From Vibrio thalassae (GTDB taxonomy: Bacteria; Pseudomonadota; Gammaproteobacteria; Enterobacterales; Vibrionaceae): DNA of 53,686 bases. This document shows positions 1 to 8,992 of this stretch, piece by piece (position 1 is the stretch's first letter; each line of letters starts with the position of its first letter). The stretch covers positions 1 to 53,686 of the forward strand of contig NZ_OANU01000005.1 in assembly GCF_900089835.1 (NCBI RefSeq), written 5' to 3'. The notes below the pieces were generated by a model, which saw only the letters and a list, made by a program, of their open reading frames with translations, searched no databases and was not told the origin of the DNA. The position numbers and the translations under genes are program-made.

Positions 1-206
1 AGAAGGCATCTGTAACTTTGCAAAGTATGACCGACTAACCAGCTCTATAATCGAGGCTGGCAATGTATCAATAGGATTGTTGCGTAGAAGAGCTCGCGGG
101 ATAAGAGATACCGAATACTTCAAACTGAAGATTAAACAGCTTTCAGTACCTGAGGTAAGTTCAATATTATACCCTTCTGTCAAGCTCATCTAAGCGGAGA
201 AGAGCC
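1..206 (+). mobile_element. 3' end of an ISL3-type insertion sequence
   Basis: The window opens inside an insertion sequence. A transposase C-terminus ends at 193, and directly after it 194-206 reads gcggagaagagcc. Its complement starts GGCTCTTC, the way ISL3-family terminal inverted repeats usually begin (family knowledge from memory). I infer that the element ends at about 206. Only 32 bases then remain before the dnaK start. The next 8 bases, gattaaat, would be one copy of the target duplication; the other copy lies outside the window. Confidence 0.6.
2..193 (+). CDS. transposase, ISL3-like, C-terminal fragment (5' end outside the window)
   Basis: This open frame has no start in the window and ends at TAA. 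The 63 visible residues contain IIEAGN, where the Glu would be the last acidic residue of a DDE catalytic triad, followed by LLRRRARGIRDTEYFKLKI. That Arg-rich stretch with an aromatic-Phe-Lys pattern is typical of the C-terminus of ISL3-family transposases. It is transcribed toward dnaK. Family assignment rests on this motif only; another DDE family is possible. The fragment is cut by the window edge, so whether the full gene is intact cannot be told. Confidence 0.6.
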   Translation, partial: EGICNFAKYDRLTSSIIEAGNVSIGLLRRRARGIRDTEYFKLKIKQLSVPEVSSILYPSVKLI

Positions 207-238
207 GATTAAATAATGCGAAGGGGAGAGGTATTATT

Positions 239-2134
239 ATGAGTAAAATTATCGGTATTGACTTAGGTACAACAAATTCATGTGTCGCTGTTCTTGATGG
301 TGACAAACCAAGAGTGATCGAAAATGCGGAAGGCGAACGCACTACCGCATCGGTTATCGCTTATACCGATGGCGAGACACTGGTAGGTCAACCTGCAAAA
401 CGTCAAGCAGTTACAAACCCAGAGAACACGCTATTTGCAATCAAGCGTTTAATCGGTCGTCGTTTTGAAGATGATGAAGTTCAGCGTGACATCGAAATCA
501 TGCCTTATAAAATCGTTAAGGCAGACAACGGTGATGCATGGGTAGAAGCGAAAGGCCAAAAAATGGCGGCTCCTCAAGTATCGGCTGAAGTACTTAAGAA
601 AATGAAGAAAACGGCGGAAGATTTCCTAGGTGAGGAAGTCACCGGTGCAGTAATCACAGTTCCGGCTTACTTTAACGATGCACAGCGTCAAGCAACGAAA
701 GATGCAGGCCGTATTGCAGGTCTAGAAGTGAAACGTATCATCAACGAGCCGACCGCCGCTGCACTTGCGTATGGCTTGGATAAGAAAGGTGGCGATCGCA
801 CGGTTGCGGTTTATGACCTTGGTGGTGGTACATTCGATATTTCTATTATTGAAATTGATGAAGTTGAAGGCGAGCAAACCTTTGAAGTTCTAGCAACTAA
901 CGGTGATACACACCTTGGTGGTGAGGACTTTGACAACCGTCTGATCAACTATTTAGTCGACGAATTTAAGAAAGAGCAAGGCATCGATCTTAAAAACGAT
1001 CCACTTGCTATGCAGCGTGTTAAAGAAGCCGCAGAAAAAGCGAAAATTGAGCTTTCTTCTACTTCTCAAACCGATGTGAACCTACCGTACGTAACGGCGG
1101 ATGCAACGGGTCCAAAACACATGAACGTGAAAGTGACTCGTGCAAAACTCGAGTCTCTTGTAGAAGATCTTGTTATGCGCTCTATTGAGCCACTAAAAAC
1201 CGCACTTGCGGACGCCGATCTAACGGTGGGTGATATTGACGATATCATTCTTGTTGGTGGTCAAACGCGTATGCCTATGGTTCAAGCGAAAGTGGCTGAA
1301 TTCTTCGGTAAAGAAGCGCGCCGTGACGTGAACCCAGACGAAGCAGTAGCAATGGGTGCTGCAGTTCAAGGTGGTGTACTAGCGGGTGATGTGAAAGATG
1401 TACTGCTACTTGATGTGACGCCTTTATCTCTAGGTATCGAAACCATGGGTGGAGTCATGACCAAGCTTGTTGAAAAAAATACAACGATTCCAACAAAAGC
1501 GAATCAAGTATTCTCAACGGCAGAAGACAACCAAAGTGCGGTGACTATCCACGTTGTTCAAGGTGAGCGTAAGCAAGCGATGTACAACAAGTCTCTAGGC
1601 CAATTCAACCTAGAGGGTATTCAGCCTGCACCTCGTGGTATGCCGCAGATTGAAGTCACGTTCGACATTGATGCCAATGGTATCTTGAATGTCTCTGCTA
1701 AAGATAAATCGACAGGCAAAGAGCAGAAGATCACAATCCAAGCGTCTGGTGGTCTAAGCGATGAAGACATCGAGAAAATGGTTCAAGAAGCTGAAGCTAA
1801 CAAAGAAGCGGACAAGAAGTTCGAAGAGCTAGCAACGGCGCGTAACCAGGCTGACCAAGTGATTCACAGTACTCGTAAGCAAGTGGAAGAAGCGGGAGAA
1901 GCACTTCCAACTGAAGAGAAAGCGAAGATCGACGTGGCGATTACTGAACTAGAAGAAGCTCGTAAAGGTGATGACAAAGCAGCGATTGATACGAAAGTAC
2001 AAGCGTTAATCGCAGCGGCTCAACAGCTAGCAGAAATCGCTCAGCAGAAAGCTCAAGCGGCAAATGGTGAAGCTCAGGCTAAATCCAATGCTGATGACGA
2101 TGTGGTTGAAGCTGACTTCGAAGAAGTGAAGTAA
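239..2134 (+). CDS. dnaK: Hsp70 chaperone DnaK
   Basis: ATP-dependent cytoplasmic chaperone that binds unfolded segments and cycles with a J-protein and GrpE. The 631 residues carry the Hsp70 signatures in order: [10 protein letters not shown] at the N-terminus, [13 protein letters not shown] near 190, [10 protein letters not shown] near 340, the interdomain linker [13 protein letters not shown] near 390, then the substrate-binding domain and an acidic tail ending EADFEEVK. Length is normal. A Shine-Dalgarno (aaggggag, 221-228) precedes the ATG. An IS end lies only 32 bp upstream, so the native heat-shock promoter appears to have been separated. The partner gene downstream is a zinc-finger-less J-protein, and grpE is not nearby. 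This may therefore be a second dnaK rather than the housekeeping one (inference). Confidence 0.96.
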   Translation: MSKIIGIDLGTTNSCVAVLDGDKPRVIENAEGERTTASVIAYTDGETLVGQPAKRQAVTNPENTLFAIKRLIGRRFEDDEVQRDIEIMPYKIVKADNGDAWVEAKGQKMAAPQVSAEVLKKMKKTAEDFLGEEVTGAVITVPAYFNDAQRQATKDAGRIAGLEVKRIINEPTAAALAYGLDKKGGDRTVAVYDLGGGTFDISIIEIDEVEGEQTFEVLATNGDTHLGGEDFDNRLINYLVDEFKKEQGIDLKNDPLAMQRVKEAAEKAKIELSSTSQTDVNLPYVTADATGPKHMNVKVTRAKLESLVEDLVMRSIEPLKTALADADLTVGDIDDIILVGGQTRMPMVQAKVAEFFGKEARRDVNPDEAVAMGAAVQGGVLAGDVKDVLLLDVTPLSLGIETMGGVMTKLVEKNTTIPTKANQVFSTAEDNQSAVTIHVVQGERKQAMYNKSLGQFNLEGIQPAPRGMPQIEVTFDIDANGILNVSAKDKSTGKEQKITIQASGGLSDEDIEKMVQEAEANKEADKKFEELATARNQADQVIHSTRKQVEEAGEALPTEEKAKIDVAITELEEARKGDDKAAIDTKVQALIAAAQQLAEIAQQKAQAANGEAQAKSNADDDVVEADFEEVK

Positions 2135-2211
2135 CGCCGCTGACTTAGGATTGCATTCCTGCAATTAAAAGTTGAGTTATGTTCATAAATACATAAACTT
2201 ATCGGTATTCA

Positions 2212-2244
2212 GGGCGTACGAGGGAACTCATACGCCCTTTTTTT
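2212..2244 (+). terminator. terminator between dnaK and dnaJ
   Basis: A 7-bp stem (gggcgta / tacgccc) is followed by a run of seven T. It would end or attenuate dnaK transcription before dnaJ, leaving dnaJ to partial read-through or its own promoter. Confidence 0.75.
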
Positions 2245-2277
2245 CCGTTTGAGTGAGAAATTGAGTGAGGTTTTAGC

Positions 2278-3201
2278 ATGTCAAAACGAGATTATTACAG
2301 CGTGCTAGGTGTCTCCAAGGGAGCCTCAGAGAAAGATATTAAAAAAGCCTACAAAAAGTTGGCGATGAAATATCACCCCGATAAAAATCCCGGAGATGCG
2401 ACAGCAGAAGCGAATTTCAAAGAAGTAAAAGAAGCTTATGAAATTCTAACGGATAAAGAAAAACGCGGTCAGTATGACAGATTCGGTCATGCGGCATTTG
2501 AGAATGGTGGCTTTGGTGGTCACGGTGGTCATAGCGGCCATGGTGGCGGGTTTGAAGACATTTTTGGTGATGCCTTCCGTCAACGTGGTGGAGGCTTTGG
2601 CGGCGGTAGTTTCGGAGGTGGTGGCTTCGGTGGTTTTGAAGATATCTTCTCCCAAGTTCGTGGTGGACGAGGACGTCCGCGCGCTCAAAAAGGCCAAGAT
2701 CATGAGTACACACTGACAGTAGATTTCATTGATGCCGTTCAAGGGGCTGAAAAAACGGTCGAATTGCCAATCAATGGTGAACAGAAAAAGATCAATGTAA
2801 AGATCCCTGCTGGTATCAAAGATGGCGAAAAGATTCGCTATTCTGGTAAAGGTGGTTTGGGTAGCAACGGTGGGCCTGCGGGTGACTTGTTACTTATTAT
2901 TGCAACGAGACCACACGCATTTTTGGATCGTGATGGTAACGACCTTATCTGCAACACTAAAGTTGATATGGTAACGGCAGCACTGGGCGGTGAAGTGGAA
3001 GTCAATGTGCTAGATAGTCGCTTTAAACTTAAAATCCCTGCGGGTACGCAAACGGGACGCAAGTTCAAGATGACGGGCAAAGGCGTAACAAACCGTAAAG
3101 ATGAAACGGGCGATCTGTTGGTGAAAATTCAAGTTGAGACACCAACCAATCTGACCGAAGCTCAACGTGAGTTGTTAGAACAGTTTAGAGCGACGTTGTA
3201 A
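2278..3201 (+). CDS. DnaJ-type co-chaperone lacking the zinc-finger domain
   Basis: J-domain protein expected to stimulate the ATPase of the adjacent DnaK. The 307 residues start with a J-domain (residues 1-70) holding the HPD motif (KYHPDKNPG). A long Gly/Phe-rich region follows (about 75-130), then two C-terminal beta-sandwich modules ([12 protein letters not shown] and [12 protein letters not shown]). No CxxCxGxG repeats are present, so it is a type II J-protein like CbpA, about 70 residues shorter than classical DnaJ. The frame is clean, so this is a natural architecture and not a deletion within a damaged gene. It lies 143 bp behind dnaK across a terminator. Calling it dnaJ versus cbpA-like is a matter of naming. 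Confidence 0.9.
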   Translation: MSKRDYYSVLGVSKGASEKDIKKAYKKLAMKYHPDKNPGDATAEANFKEVKEAYEILTDKEKRGQYDRFGHAAFENGGFGGHGGHSGHGGGFEDIFGDAFRQRGGGFGGGSFGGGGFGGFEDIFSQVRGGRGRPRAQKGQDHEYTLTVDFIDAVQGAEKTVELPINGEQKKINVKIPAGIKDGEKIRYSGKGGLGSNGGPAGDLLLIIATRPHAFLDRDGNDLICNTKVDMVTAALGGEVEVNVLDSRFKLKIPAGTQTGRKFKMTGKGVTNRKDETGDLLVKIQVETPTNLTEAQRELLEQFRATL

Positions 3202-3295
3202 TACTTTTACTGACGTTGGCCGACATTCGCATGTAATACCGTGCCATCAATCAGGAGTCGGTTATCTAACAAGGCAAATGGGTTACGACTATGTA

Positions 3296-3343
3296 AGCGC
3301 CTCACCAACCAGTTGGCAGTTTTCAGCTGGTATGTGGGGCGCT
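3296..3343. repeat. large imperfect hairpin in the dnaJ-peroxidase gap
   Basis: The 450-base gap after dnaJ holds one strong structure. Outer arms agcgcctcac and gtggggcgct (one G-T pair) enclose inner arms accag and ctggt. There is no T-run, so it is not a classic terminator. It could be an RNA element or a recombination site. The rest of the gap (to 3640) is AT-rich and presumably carries the promoter of the peroxidase gene. Confidence 0.45.
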
Positions 3344-3652
3344 TGTGTTTAGGCTTGATTGATCGTTTAGTTAATCAGCGAATTGAAAATGCAGCAGCGG
3401 TATTTAATTGATTTTGTGAATCAGAATATAAATGGTGGCTAATCAGTTTTCTTTGCGCTTGAATCTTAAAAGATATTAATGCGACGAATAAAACGTTTGA
3501 GTGTGTAATATCAATTTCATTTTTATTCACAAAAGCAATAGGTTATCAACGCTGGTATCTATCATGCTCTCATTCTATATTCTTGAGCATCGATAATGAT
3601 GAACTATTCTTTATCTTACCCGTAAACAATGTGTTGTCTGAGGGAGGTGAGT

Positions 3653-4201
3653 ATGAGAATGGTTTTTAAGGCATTGTTGTTAGGTTTATTGTTTGGCTTG
3701 GTAGCGAAGGAAACGCTAGCAGCTGCCTGCCCAGCAGTGCTGGACTTTACACAGCGAGCATTAAATTCCACTGATGAAGTGAACCTGTGTGAGTCGTTCC
3801 ATGGGAAAGTACTTTTAGTGGTCAATACGGCGAGCCAGTGTGGCTTTACGGGGCAGTTTGAACAACTAGAACAGCTGCACAACCAGTTTAAAGATCGAGG
3901 CTTTAGCGTTGTGGGTTTCCCATCTAATGACTTCAACCAAGACCGAGGCAGTGAGGAAAGGACGGCAAAAGTCTGCTATCTTGATTTTGGTGTTACCTTC
4001 CCGATGATGGCCCGTAGTTCAGTCAAGGGTCAGCAAGCCAACTCTGTGTTTGATGAAATTGCAAAACAAAGTGGTGTTACACCTAAATGGAATTTCTACA
4101 AATACCTCATCGATAAGAACGGGTCCGTTATCGGCGTCTTTTCGTCTGGCATTTCTCCCACAGACAGCAAAATCACTCAGATGATCGAACAGACATTGTA
4201 G
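3653..4201 (+). CDS. secreted glutathione peroxidase family protein
   Basis: Thiol peroxidase of the glutathione-peroxidase fold, likely periplasmic. I chose the ATG at 3653 because agggaggtga lies just upstream; it gives 182 residues beginning with a hydrophobic signal peptide cut near TLAA. The active-site block VVNTASQCGFT has Cys (about residue 63) where mammalian enzymes have selenocysteine. The second family block reads GFPSNDFNQ instead of the usual GFPCNQFG, so the resolving Cys position is Ser here. WNFYKYLID near residue 150 supplies the conserved Trp-Asn. Such Cys enzymes often use thioredoxin rather than glutathione (family knowledge). It stands alone between dnaJ and gltS. Confidence 0.88.
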   Translation: MRMVFKALLLGLLFGLVAKETLAAACPAVLDFTQRALNSTDEVNLCESFHGKVLLVVNTASQCGFTGQFEQLEQLHNQFKDRGFSVVGFPSNDFNQDRGSEERTAKVCYLDFGVTFPMMARSSVKGQQANSVFDEIAKQSGVTPKWNFYKYLIDKNGSVIGVFSSGISPTDSKITQMIEQTL

Positions 4202-4220
4202 GGATCACGGTTGGAAATTA

Positions 4221-4245
4221 GGGCTTGAGCGTAGTCGTCAAGCCC
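4221..4245. terminator. convergent terminator between peroxidase gene and gltS
   Basis: A perfect 8-bp stem gggcttga / tcaagccc lies between two converging genes. A short pyrimidine tail follows on the plus strand. It probably serves the peroxidase gene and perhaps gltS from the other side. Confidence 0.6.
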
Positions 4246-4269
4246 CTTACGAGAGCGTTAACAGCAATC

Positions 4270-5496
4270 TTAACCGATAAAGAATATGTAACCTTGAATA
4301 ATAATTAGGTTGGTCAAGTCAATAAAGAAAGCGCCGACAATCGGCACGACCATAAATGCCATTGGGGAGGGACCAAAGCGATTCACCGTTGATCCCATAT
4401 TCATAACGGCGGTTGGTGCTGCTCCCATTCCGAAACCACAGTGTCCGCTAGCAATAACCGCCGCATCATAGTTTTTCCCCATAGCTCTGAACGTAACAAA
4501 GTACGCAAAAAGTGCCATAACGACTGTCTGAACGGTAAGAATAATTAAGAACGGAACCGCCAGATTATAAATCTCCCACAGTTGAAGGCTCATTAAGGCC
4601 ATAGACAAGAAAAAGTTAAGAGAAGTCGTACCTAGAATATGGACGGTTTCCATATTGATCTTCTTAATTCCTGTGGCTTCAAATAGGTTGGTGATGATGA
4701 CACCAATGAACAAAGCGTAAACAAAGTCGGGAATCATCAGCCAACGTATCCCTAACGATTTGATCATCGGGCCGATAGTTTGTGCGCCGACGACACAAAT
4801 CATCAGCAAACCAACGACTTCCACGATACTTTTAGAGGTCACTTAGTCTTCCTGTGCCTCGTCGTATGTCATTAAATCAGGATGTGAGGCATGAATATCA
4901 TGCTTGAGGCCAAACTCTGAACGGAGGTTATTTTTAGCAGCTAATCGGTTGCCGACAGGGCCGCCGATGATGCCACCGATAATAAGACCAAACGTCGCCG
5001 ATGCCATGGCAAGCTCAAGGGTGTTGTGAATACCGTATTGCTCGCTAAATGTGCTTGCCCATGCCGCTCCAGTACCATGCCCCACGGACAGCGTGATGGA
5101 GCCCGCAATCAATCCCATTAGTGGATTCAGACCTAGTGCCGATGCCAGCGCAACACCAACACCATTTTGAATCACAATATAGGCCGTTGCGACAAAGAGA
5201 AACAAGAATACTTTGAAGCCACCTTTTGCGAGCTGCTTGTAGCTCGCGGTTAACCCTACAGTGCTGAAAAACAGCATCATGAAGGTATCTTTTAACGGCA
5301 GAGAAAACTCGATCGCAATACCGTTAAAGTGAGGGATAGTGATTAAGGTTGCAGCAATCAAACCACCGATAATGGGTTCTGGAATGTTGTATTTGTCGAG
5401 AAATGCAATTCTCTTTTTAAGAAAGTTACCGACAAACAGGACGACAATCGCGATAAGAAACGATGGTGAAGGGTCAATAGTAATAGTGCTGTGCAT
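4270..5496 (-). pseudogene. gltS: glutamate/Na+ symporter GltS, interrupted by an in-frame TAA
   Basis: Sodium-coupled glutamate uptake carrier of the inner membrane. Two ORFs in the same frame (217 and 190 codons) together make a full-length 408-residue GltS. The first carries the N-terminal helices, PEPIIGGLIAA and the GSITLSVGHGTGAAWAS re-entrant loop; the second carries the C-terminal half with ASGHCGFGMGAAPTAVMNM. They are split only by a TAA at 4843-4845 (complement) in the hydrophilic linker after DEAQED. A GTG follows directly, so restart could yield the C-terminal half. The rest of the frame is intact, meaning recent inactivation, read-through, a split two-chain carrier, or a base error. 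Confidence 0.85.
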
Positions 5497-5852
5497 AGTA
5501 AACTTCGATGATGTGTTCTGTCCTTAAGGCTGAAAGTATAACGACAGCTTTGATCCCTGTGAGTCGTCTTATTCGGTAATTAAGCAACAACGATGCGAAA
5601 GCGTGGACACCAAGAGGTGACCCATTTGCGCAGCCTTAACGTAGAACTTTGCCCAAAGTATATAGAGCAAATAGCGTCCCTTTAAGGGTTGTGTTTACAA
5701 CCACTACCTTGATTAAAAACAGATCATAACAGCGGAAAATGACATTGAAATAACGTGCCTGTTACTAATCTATAATCAATATATTTAACATTGTAAATCA
5801 TTGGTTTAAGAAACTAACAACCGATAATTTATTAAAGTATTATCCTTATGAA

Positions 5853-5872
5853 CTGGGGTGGCGTCACCCCAG
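5853..5872 (-). terminator. hairpin downstream of the MscS-type channel gene
   Basis: A perfect 8-bp GC-rich stem, ctggggtg / caccccag with a four-base loop, lies just beyond the channel stop codon. It lacks a clear T-run. The gap from here to gltS (5873-5496 side) is AT-rich, holds presumed promoters, and shows no gene. Confidence 0.5.
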
Positions 5873-5887
5873 TGTCCAGAGTTTAGA

Positions 5888-7162
5888 TTAGATGTCGCGA
5901 GGAAGCGAGTGTTGTCCAGCTGCAAAATCATGACCAGTGAGTTGCTGAAATGGTCTCAATCCAAACTGAGGCATAATGGCGAAGATATGATCGAAAAGAT
6001 CCGATTGAATACCCTCATACTTGCCCCACTCAGTAGTGTTGGTAAAGCTATAGACCTGCAAAGGTACCCCCTCTGGTGTAGGCTGCAGTTGTCTTACCAT
6101 GATCAACATGTATTGATGAATGTCTTTGTTGGCATGCAAGTAGGCATTCAAATAGGCGCGAAATAGGCCGATGTTGGTCAATCGGCGTTGATTCGCGTCG
6201 ACATCGTCTTGTTCTAAGCCTTGGTTGTACTCGTCTATTTCTTTCGATTTCTCAAAGATATATTGTCTGAGTAATCGCAGTTTTGTCAATTCGGCGATTT
6301 CTTCATCACTGACAAAGCGAATCGAATTCACGTCGATGTTGACTGAGCGGGTGATTCGTCGACCACCGGATTCTGACATCCCTTGCCAGTTAATGAACGC
6401 ATTTTGCACTAAGGCATATGCTGGTAACATGGTGATCGTATTATCAAAATTCCTCACTTTAATGGTCGTGAGAGAGATTTCTTCAACCGTCCCGTTCGCG
6501 CCATAGGAGTCCATCTGAATCCAGTCGTTCAAGCTTACCATTCTGTTGGCTGAGAGCTGGATCCCTGCGACAAAGCCTAAAATGGTGTCTTTGAAAACCA
6601 ACATGACAAAACCGGTCGCGACGCCAAGTCCTGAGAACAAGATGACTGGCGCTTCATTAGCCAAAATAGAGATGGTAATAATGACGCCAACAAAGAAAGT
6701 AAACAGTTTTATCAGCTGAACAAAACTCTTGATAGGCATACGGCGCGTGATGCCTTTGTAGGTCGCAAGGTCGTTGACGGCATCTAAGAAGCAGTAGACC
6801 ATCCATAGAATGACCAGCAGTATTAAAATTGCCAATACTCGGTCAACAACGCTGGACAGTATTTCGTAGTGACCAATCACAATTGGGATGAAGATGTTCA
6901 GCACCAACAAAGGGGTTAAAATGGAGAGTTTTTCGAATACTCGATTGTTGGTGACACACTCCGCTAATGGCTTATTCGTTTTAGTCAGAATGTGGTTAAA
7001 GAAGCGTACGAATACATGGTGGGCAACAAAAAAGCAGATGAGCGCCATTACAAGACTTAATACAATCAAAACGATTGTCATCGTTCCGCCATCGAGATTA
7101 CCCGTAGACATATAAGTGCTCAGTTTATCTGCGACAACGTCGCGAAAATGATGTTCAATCAA
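5888..7162 (-). CDS. ybdG: MscS-family mechanosensitive channel, YbdG type
   Basis: Inner-membrane channel of small conductance that opens on hypo-osmotic stress. The 424-residue protein has about five predicted transmembrane segments in its first half. The MscS pore region follows (around 175-200, FSGLGVATGFVMLVFKDTIL), then the cytoplasmic beta domain with LNDWIQMDSYGANGTVEEI and VRNFDNTITMLPAYAL. Length and the NGTVEEISLTTIKVRNFDNT block fit the YbdG (MscM) subfamily rather than MscS itself. It is monocistronic between gltS and the divergent pdxY. Confidence 0.88.
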   Translation of the reverse strand: MIEHHFRDVVADKLSTYMSTGNLDGGTMTIVLIVLSLVMALICFFVAHHVFVRFFNHILTKTNKPLAECVTNNRVFEKLSILTPLLVLNIFIPIVIGHYEILSSVVDRVLAILILLVILWMVYCFLDAVNDLATYKGITRRMPIKSFVQLIKLFTFFVGVIITISILANEAPVILFSGLGVATGFVMLVFKDTILGFVAGIQLSANRMVSLNDWIQMDSYGANGTVEEISLTTIKVRNFDNTITMLPAYALVQNAFINWQGMSESGGRRITRSVNIDVNSIRFVSDEEIAELTKLRLLRQYIFEKSKEIDEYNQGLEQDDVDANQRRLTNIGLFRAYLNAYLHANKDIHQYMLIMVRQLQPTPEGVPLQVYSFTNTTEWGKYEGIQSDLFDHIFAIMPQFGLRPFQQLTGHDFAAGQHSLPRDI

Positions 7163-7380
7163 ACTAACGTCCTTAGTTTTTGATATTGGTAGACCGTTTT
7201 TGGGGTATACATGTACAAAGCGTAGCCGAATAAACGAATGTACGCTTTTGTTTCCAATACAGTTTAATGAAAGTTACCAAGATCTAATAATAAATTTATT
7301 TCGTTGCCCTTGTTTGCTGACACGGTGGCAATCATATACAAGATATAATGAAATCAGAACAATAATAACTAGGAGTTCCA

Positions 7381-8238
7381 ATGAAAGGTGTTATCTCTAT
7401 TCAATCACATGTGGTGTACGGTCATGCTGGTAACAGCTCTGCTGTTTTTCCACTTCAAAGAATGGGTTTTGAAGTATGGCCCATTCATACCGTGCAGTTT
7501 TCAAACCACACGCAATATCAACAAGGTTGGACAGGGAAAGCCTTCTCCGCTGAGGATATCTCAGAGCTGATTGCCGGTATTGATAACATCGGGCAGTTGA
7601 AGGAATGTAATGCAGTATTGTCAGGTTATCAAGGCAGCGCTGAACAATGTTTAGCCGTGAAAGATGCCGTTGCTAAAGTCAAGCAAAGAAACCCTAACGC
7701 TATCTATGTTTGTGATCCAGTGATGGGTGACCCTGAGAAGGGGTGTATCGTACCTCCAGGGACAACTGAGTACTTGGTTAATGACGTTATGCCTATGGCT
7801 GATGTTATTGTCCCTAACCAATTTGAACTGAGTCAGTTTATTCAATTGGAGATCGAATCGCTTGAAGATGCTATCGCTGCTTGCCAGAAAGCACTGACAT
7901 TAGGTCCAAAAATGGTTCTAGTGAAGCATCTGCACAGCATCTCTAATGACAAATTCACCATGATGTTAGCCACACAAGAGGGCTGCTTTATTGCCCAACG
8001 TCCTCATTTGAAGTTTGCAAAACAACCTGTTGGTGTTGGTGACCTGATTTCGGCGCTGTTTACTGCGGGACTCTTAAAAGGGTGGAACGCAGAGCAAGCT
8101 TTTGCACATGCTAACAATGCAAGCTACGCCATTCTAAAGGAAACGCAGAAGCGTCAAGAGTGGGAACTGCAAACTATCGCAGCTCAGGAAGAAATCGTCG
8201 CGCCAGTAGAACAATTCACTGTAGTTCAGGTCAAGTAA
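7381..8238 (+). CDS. pdxY: pyridoxal kinase PdxY
   Basis: Ribokinase-superfamily enzyme that phosphorylates pyridoxal to pyridoxal 5'-phosphate in vitamin B6 salvage. The 285 residues start [19 protein letters not shown], the PdxY substrate-binding loop. They contain [13 protein letters not shown] near 115-127 and the anion-hole motif [10 protein letters not shown] near 222, which places the catalytic Asp as usual. Length equals the family norm (about 285). A good ribosome site (taggag) sits 7 bases before the ATG. It is transcribed alone and ends in a strong terminator. Confidence 0.95.
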   Translation: MKGVISIQSHVVYGHAGNSSAVFPLQRMGFEVWPIHTVQFSNHTQYQQGWTGKAFSAEDISELIAGIDNIGQLKECNAVLSGYQGSAEQCLAVKDAVAKVKQRNPNAIYVCDPVMGDPEKGCIVPPGTTEYLVNDVMPMADVIVPNQFELSQFIQLEIESLEDAIAACQKALTLGPKMVLVKHLHSISNDKFTMMLATQEGCFIAQRPHLKFAKQPVGVGDLISALFTAGLLKGWNAEQAFAHANNASYAILKETQKRQEWELQTIAAQEEIVAPVEQFTVVQVK

Positions 8239-8273
8239 GCGCTGTCACGCCCTTGTGCTTTAACGACGCGAAA

Positions 8274-8305
8274 AAAATGGGAAACCTGAAGAGGTTTCCC
8301 ATTTT
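8274..8305 (+). terminator. terminator after pdxY
   Basis: A perfect stem aaaatgggaaacct / aggtttcccatttt with a four-base loop lies about 35 bases after the pdxY stop. It can work for either strand. Confidence 0.8.
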
Positions 8306-8320
8306 CGTTACGATGTTATC

Positions 8321-8870
8321 TTAAGCATTTTTAGGTGGAGTAAATGCCATCAGTCTAGGCACTTTGCCTGTGTATTTCTCAATGCGGACTAATGAAGAGT
8401 TCGCCGTCTTTAGCAGAACCAAAGAACTCGGTTGGCTCCATGCACGTTGGATGCGGAGGGCAGTCCTCATAACCATAGCCTTCAATAGTTTTCGAATAGA
8501 TCTCAATTTTGCCACTTGGTGTACTTAGTGGATTCATTACCGGATCTTTTCTAAAATCGGCATGACGGACAAATCCAGCGGCTTTCTTGCTGAACTTTAT
8601 CTCGATCAGTTCATTGGTCTCCCATAACTTACCAAAGCTTGGCATACGAACGCGCGCTGCTCGACCACCTTTTTGAGCGGTTTCATAGAAACCTTTCAGC
8701 CAATCCATTTCAGATTTGCTTTCGGTGTACACGTCACGGCCACCTGCTTTAATCTGCTCAGATATATCAGCAAATATGTCGAAGTCATTACGAGCTTCTC
8801 CTTGAGGTTCCACTACCTTCTTCATTGGGACGAGATGTTGGGAATTGATTTGAATCATAGATAGGCGCAC
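8321..8870 (-). pseudogene. TorA/TorZ-type molybdopterin reductase, C-terminal remnant
   Basis: Relic of a periplasmic TMAO/DMSO reductase. The readable part starts with MKKVVEPQGEARNDFDIFA, followed by GRDVYTESKSEMDWLKGFYE, TPSGKIEIYSK and YGYEDCPPHPTC. All are typical of the last third of TorA-like enzymes. At about 8379 the frame stops after GELFISPH. A different frame then supplies what looks like the extreme C-terminus (IEKYTGKVPRLMAFTPPKNA), so most of the molybdopterin-guanine-binding C-terminal domain is deleted. The N-terminal two thirds, including the Tat signal, are absent. Non-functional beyond reasonable doubt; TorA versus TorZ/BisC cannot be decided. Confidence 0.75.
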
Positions 8871-8935
8871 TAAATATATGGGCTTTTATAACTGTGCTAC
8901 AGCTCACTTTCTTTGTCAGAATAGGAGTACAAAAA

Positions 8936-8957
8936 AAGGACACCATATGGTGTCCTT
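8936..8957 (-). terminator. terminator after yiaV
   Basis: Perfect 22-base palindrome (aaggacaccat / atggtgtcctt) with an A-run at its left side, that is, a T-run in the minus-strand transcript. It ends the yiaW-yiaV operon. Confidence 0.85.
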
Positions 8958-8992
8958 GGGGATCTGTGTTGCTTTTTAATACAAATGCCTAA

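Noticed and set aside
2446..2742. Long antisense ORFs inside dnaJ
   Set aside because: They are shadows of the Gly-rich repeat region; composition is extreme and there is no start signal.
3268..3370. Possible integron attC site (ttatctaac, long stem, gtttaggc)
   Set aside because: The left core could fit RYYYAAC, but no matching GTTRRRY right core complementary to it is present, and there is no integrase or cassette array nearby. Kept only as a hairpin.
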